From Alphaproteobacteria bacterium (GTDB lineage: Bacteria > Pseudomonadota > Alphaproteobacteria > Micavibrionales > UBA1664): 6,031 bases of DNA. The notes under the pieces are model-generated. The model made no database searches. It had not been told where the DNA came from and saw only the letters and a list, made by a program, of their open reading frames with translations. Location of the stretch: assembly GCA_030427215.1 (NCBI GenBank), contig JAUHXB010000080.1, forward strand, positions 1-6,031, in the 5' to 3' direction. Below, in pieces: positions 4,460 through 6,031 of the stretch. Positions within the stretch are counted from its first letter, which is position 1. Each line of letters starts with the position of its first letter. A program made the position numbers and the translations under genes.

Positions 4460-6031
4460 ATGAAGGCAATGGTTGAAAATAAACCGATGGAACTTCTTGG
4501 TGAAAAAAAGATAGCGGATTATTCAAAAGGGAATAACCGTACATTTGGTCGTTTTTCGCTCTTGATGGTTTTTTTAAATGGCTTTGTTTTGGTCATTACT
4601 ATTTTTATTATGCTTTTGATTTACACTGATAAGGTAAATAAGAAGTTTTCTGAAGAAACGTCATCAAGAATTATCAATGAATTGAATAGTCATTTTGATT
4701 ACGTAGAAAAGGCATTAAATCTATTAATAGTTTTTGATGCAGAACAGACAAATAGACAGTTTGACATTCCTGGTGTTCTTGCCGTTTACAATGTAAATCC
4801 AGAACTTGAAAACGGTTACAACATAATTTTTGAAAAAATTGATCATAATGTCAAAGTGAAATCTGATAAGTTAAACTATACTCTTCCTTCAAAGCTGGAT
4901 TATCGCATGGGGCTAAATGGAGTTGAATTGGTTATTCCATCGGATGACCCTAAAAAAGGTTATTATGTTGCAGTTTTAGATTCTAATTTTTTAAATAATA
5001 AATTCCAAGAAGATCAATATAACAAAATACTGCAATTCAGCCTTTACAGCAGTGATAAAGATATAAAAATAATTGATTTTAATAAATTGGCTAATGATAA
5101 CATTGAGACGACACAAAATTTTTATCTTATGACTCTTAATAACCATGAGATGGAACTATATCTATCAATCGAAAAAAATCCTTATTTGATTTTTAACAAC
5201 AGAATTCCGTTCATTTTTCTTTTATTTGGAATTATTTTGACGGTTATTGGCTTGCTTTTTGTTCGAAACAACCAAAAACAAAATAGTCAGATTAGTGAAA
5301 TGAATGCGGCTCTTGAGAAAAAAAATAAGGATCTTGAAGTCAAAATCGAAGAAACATCATCCATTTCTAAAAAGTTAAAAGATAAAGAGCTGGAATATAA
5401 AGATGTTATTAACTCTGTACAGGATATTTTATTTGAAGTTGATGAAACAGGTCGCATTGTATTTTTAAACAAAAGTTGGGAGTTGATTACAAAAAGAACA
5501 ATAGAAGACTCTTACGGACAAGATATTGTAAAATTATTTCATGATGAAGACCAAGAGCATATTAGAATTCAGTTTTTTGAATTTATGAAAGGTAATAATC
5601 CAGGGGTTTTGAAGGGTCGATTGAAAAACCAAGATGGAAGTTACAGAACAACGGATATTATGTTTTCGGTCATGCGATTGGATACGGCAGATATTCGCCA
5701 TGTTATTGGTACAATCCACGATATTGATGATAAGGCACGCGCTCAACAAGCCCTCGATGAAGTGGAGAAAAAATATAGAAAGATATTTGATAACGCCGCC
5801 AACGGCATATATCAAATACATCCAGATGGAAAAATCATTAGCGGGAATCCATCCTTGGCATATATTTTGGGGTACGACACTATAGATGAGCTGTTGCATC
5901 AGGGGATAAGTTTGCAACAATGCTATGCTGACAAATCAAATTATCAGACCTTTCAATCTGAATTGATCAGACATGATATGGTTCGTAATTTTGAAACACA
6001 AATTCAACAAGCAAACGGCAATATCATATGG
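4460..6031 (+). CDS. Membrane sensor with CHASE-like and two PAS domains (3' partial)
   Basis: The frame is open from ATG 4460 to the window edge (524 codons, no stop), so the gene is truncated at its 3' end. A TAG at 4454 makes 4460 the first possible start; its ribosome site is weak (AAAGAA). ATG 4469 or 4487 are alternatives. Residues 32-55 form membrane segment one and about 250-268 membrane segment two. The roughly 190 residues between them look CHASE-like: an amphipathic helix, FDIPGVLAVYNVNPEL, a LDSNFLNNKF segment, FSLYSSDKDIKI, and a late strand MELYLSIEKNP. A charged coiled coil runs about 270-312. PAS one spans about 312-425 (ILFEVDETGRIVFLNKSW, LFHDEDQEH, GRLKNQDGSYR, IGTIHDID). 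PAS two begins about 439 (YRKIFDNAANGIYQIHPDG, NPSLAYILGYDT) and is cut by the edge. The output module (histidine kinase, diguanylate cyclase or nucleotide cyclase) is not visible. It lies 89 bases after envZ with no clear terminator between. The reading frame and PAS domains are firm; CHASE is inference. Confidence 0.88.
   Translation, partial: MKAMVENKPMELLGEKKIADYSKGNNRTFGRFSLLMVFLNGFVLVITIFIMLLIYTDKVNKKFSEETSSRIINELNSHFDYVEKALNLLIVFDAEQTNRQFDIPGVLAVYNVNPELENGYNIIFEKIDHNVKVKSDKLNYTLPSKLDYRMGLNGVELVIPSDDPKKGYYVAVLDSNFLNNKFQEDQYNKILQFSLYSSDKDIKIIDFNKLANDNIETTQNFYLMTLNNHEMELYLSIEKNPYLIFNNRIPFIFLLFGIILTVIGLLFVRNNQKQNSQISEMNAALEKKNKDLEVKIEETSSISKKLKDKELEYKDVINSVQDILFEVDETGRIVFLNKSWELITKRTIEDSYGQDIVKLFHDEDQEHIRIQFFEFMKGNNPGVLKGRLKNQDGSYRTTDIMFSVMRLDTADIRHVIGTIHDIDDKARAQQALDEVEKKYRKIFDNAANGIYQIHPDGKIISGNPSLAYILGYDTIDELLHQGISLQQCYADKSNYQTFQSELIRHDMVRNFETQIQQANGNIIW

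Noticed and set aside
5534..5920. 128-codon - strand frame, and an 83-codon + strand frame at 5634-5885
   Set aside because: Both lie across the PAS coding frame that runs unbroken from 4460 to the window edge with recognisable PAS motifs.

Overview
The window reads as chromosomal DNA of an alphaproteobacterium with fairly low G+C (roughly 40% by eye). The clearest marker is a single-domain response regulator at 1023-1385 with the MFMTGF and SKPFHL blocks typical of CpdR, a regulator of the CckA-ChpT-CtrA cell-cycle phosphorelay that is confined to Alphaproteobacteria. The EnvZ/OmpR-type pair and the encoded-CCA tRNA-Val fit this. I cannot resolve genus or order. No insertion sequence, phage gene, CRISPR array or integration scar is visible, and all genes are on the + strand.

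Layout. (1) 1-1021: end of a protein with a Ser/Pro/Gln-rich N-terminal region and a C-terminal domain resembling the flagellar hook-length control (FliK) C-terminus; its true start is probably upstream. (2) 1023-1385: cpdR, one base after the previous stop, so the two are likely one transcript. (3) 1386-1466: short spacer with a strong hairpin that has no U-tract. (4) 1467-2060: a small secreted OmpA-family peptidoglycan-binding protein, closed by a clear intrinsic terminator at 2084-2115. (5) 2200-2274: tRNA-Val(GAC) with its own plausible promoter and an unusual C at position 33. (6) 2345-4370: OmpR-type regulator and EnvZ-type sensor kinase, overlapping by 8 bases. (7) 4460-6031: a large membrane sensor, not closed in the window, with two membrane segments around a CHASE-like extracytoplasmic region, a coiled coil and two PAS domains; its output module lies past the window end.

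How they fit together. The window is dense in signal transduction: one cell-cycle regulator, one complete envelope two-component system and one multi-domain sensor whose output is unknown. Pairing a FliK-like protein with cpdR would place flagellar assembly beside cell-cycle control, which is an inference from position only. The OmpA-like protein and the EnvZ/OmpR-like pair both concern the envelope, but no shared regulation is demonstrated.

No clearly novel system was found. The items most worth a second look are the C33 tRNA-Val, the truncated AT-rich CHASE/PAS sensor, and the FliK-like/cpdR pairing.
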